Source of the DNA: an uncultured Psychroserpens sp.
GTDB taxonomy: Bacteria > Bacteroidota > Bacteroidia > Flavobacteriales > Flavobacteriaceae
Assembly (NCBI GenBank): GCA_947488655.1
Contig: CANKZZ010000002.1
Location: forward strand, 372,001-436,000
Direction of reading: 5' to 3'
Length of the DNA stretch: 64,000 nt
Below, piece by piece: positions 62,978-64,000 of this stretch (position 1 is the stretch's first letter; each line of letters begins with the position of its first letter). The translations under genes and the position numbers were made by a program. The notes under the pieces were generated by a model. The model made no database searches. It was not told where the DNA came from and was given only the letters and a program-made list of their open reading frames with translations.

Positions 62978-64000
62978 ATGGAAACTCCAATGCAAAACAC
63001 ATTTGGTCATAAAAAAAATGATCAGGGTGAAACAATAAAATCTGAAATTAGAAAATACCTACGCTACTGGTACTGGTTTGCTATTGGTATAGTCTTAGCT
63101 TTAATTGGTGGCTATTTATATTTAAGATATACGCCTAAAATATATAGTACTTCAGCAAAAATTAAAATTCTTAATAAGACTAAAGGATTAGAGTTACCGT
63201 CTGCTGCATTTGTATTTAATAGATCTAATATTAATCTCGAAAACGAAATTGAGATTCTTAAATCTTACCGTATTATAGAAGAAGTTGTTAAGAAATTAGA
63301 TTTAACAATGGAGTATTATGAAGAAGGAAATGTTCTAACAACCGAAATAGATAAATTTCCATTTAAGATTACTAAGACGCTTAGTAATGATAGTATTAGG
63401 TCATATAAACAATTTAGAATTACTGTTGCAGATAATGCTTTTGAAATAGCCAAAGGAGAAGATAATACATTAAATATTCCAAATTTTAATTCTTACAATG
63501 TTGAGCATAATTTGCCTTTTGAAATCGTTGCAGACGATAAGGAAGCTATGCGTGAAATCAAAGGCAAAACTTACATTTTAAAAATTATACCAGTTTCTAG
63601 CGCTACCAAAAAATTGAAAGGTGGTGTCATGGTTAATCTAGTAGGTAAGGGCAGCGATTTGTTAAAACTAAGTTATACTAGCCAAAGTAAATATAGGTCT
63701 GAAAAAACGCTTAATGCACTTATAGATGTTTTTAATACAGATGGTATAAATGATAGACAACAGATTTCTAAACGTACCATAGATTTTATTGATGAACGAT
63801 TTAAATTTTTAGCTCAAGAGCTAGATTCTATTGAAGTTGGAATTAAAGATTTTAAGAAATCAAACAATATTATAAATATAGAATCTGATGCCGAATTAGG
63901 ATTATCACAACGAACCATGTCTGAAGACCAGGTTTTTGAGATAGAAAATCAATTGGTAATATCTGACTTGATGAAACAAAATCTAGTTTCAGATGGGCTT
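62978..64000 (+). CDS. Wzc-like chain-length determinant/tyrosine-kinase-type protein, 3' end outside window
   Basis: 341 codons are visible and the frame is open at the window end. ATG 62978 directly follows the Wza-like stop; a second ATG at 62990 is possible. After a short cytoplasmic start a membrane helix (WFAIGIVLALIGGYLYL, ~residues 35-51) leads into a Wzz-type domain with SKIYSTSAKIKI-like sequence, ENEIEILKSYRIIEEVVKKLDL and the long coiled-coil region around IKDFKKSNNII. The kinase part, if present, lies outside. Pairs with Wza in polymer export and length control. Confidence 0.85.
   Translation, partial: METPMQNTFGHKKNDQGETIKSEIRKYLRYWYWFAIGIVLALIGGYLYLRYTPKIYSTSAKIKILNKTKGLELPSAAFVFNRSNINLENEIEILKSYRIIEEVVKKLDLTMEYYEEGNVLTTEIDKFPFKITKTLSNDSIRSYKQFRITVADNAFEIAKGEDNTLNIPNFNSYNVEHNLPFEIVADDKEAMREIKGKTYILKIIPVSSATKKLKGGVMVNLVGKGSDLLKLSYTSQSKYRSEKTLNALIDVFNTDGINDRQQISKRTIDFIDERFKFLAQELDSIEVGIKDFKKSNNIINIESDAELGLSQRTMSEDQVFEIENQLVISDLMKQNLVSDGL

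Overview
The window is AT-rich DNA from a member of the Bacteroidota, most likely a marine Flavobacteriaceae. The evidence is the flavobacterial division/cell-wall gene order, the long-tailed FtsZ, type IX secretion (T9SS) sorting domains, many promoters of the TTG-N17-to-19-TAnnTTTG form, and the near absence of Shine-Dalgarno sequences. No species is claimed.

Layout. (1) Positions 1-13345 hold the dcw operon on the + strand: ftsI (5' end cut off), murE, mraY, murD, ftsW, murG, murC, ftsQ, ftsA, ftsZ. Genes mostly overlap or abut; the only three sizeable gaps each hold a hairpin. A strong terminator follows ftsZ, then a yqeY-type gene and tRNA-Arg(TCG). (2) Positions 14076-23148 are a compact integrated island of about 9.1 kb, bounded by a 14-bp direct repeat of the tRNA 3' end. 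It has a tyrosine integrase, an excisionase-like protein and a phage gene II/X-type replication protein. Its cargo is two apparent anti-phage systems: a CBASS operon (DUF2188 protein, CD-NTase, TIR-STING effector) and a defence-type reverse transcriptase (RT) preceded by a structured non-coding RNA closed by a long terminal stem that ends six bases before the RT start. It also carries a TonB-domain gene broken by one in-frame stop. (3) Positions 23149-36289 hold the displaced tRNA terminator and 111-bp tandem repeats, an MtfA-like peptidase, an outer-membrane barrel protein, a three-gene cassette (53-aa peptide, PqqD-like/HPr-kinase-like protein, nucleotidyltransferase) and two very large paralogous T9SS-secreted proteins. 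(4) Positions 36290-64000 are a long + strand surface-polysaccharide locus: dTDP-sugar synthesis (rfbBAC), an ABC exporter/flippase, two sulfotransferases, many glycosyltransferases, acyl/acetyltransferases, a UDP-GlcNAc 2-epimerase, a Wzy-like polymerase, a WecA-like initiating transferase, a Wza-like export lipoprotein and the start of a Wzc-like protein cut by the window end.

How it fits together. Region 1 makes lipid II and builds the divisome. Region 2 is a tRNA-anchored, probably excisable element whose cargo would act by abortive infection (cyclic-nucleotide-activated NAD+ hydrolysis by TIR-STING) and by RNA-templated DNA synthesis. Region 4 would build a lipid-linked repeat unit that is probably deoxysugar-containing, sulfated and acylated, flip and polymerise it, and export it. 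The least ordinary parts are the RT with its ncRNA, the STING operon, and the small-peptide/HprK-like/nucleotidyltransferase cassette.
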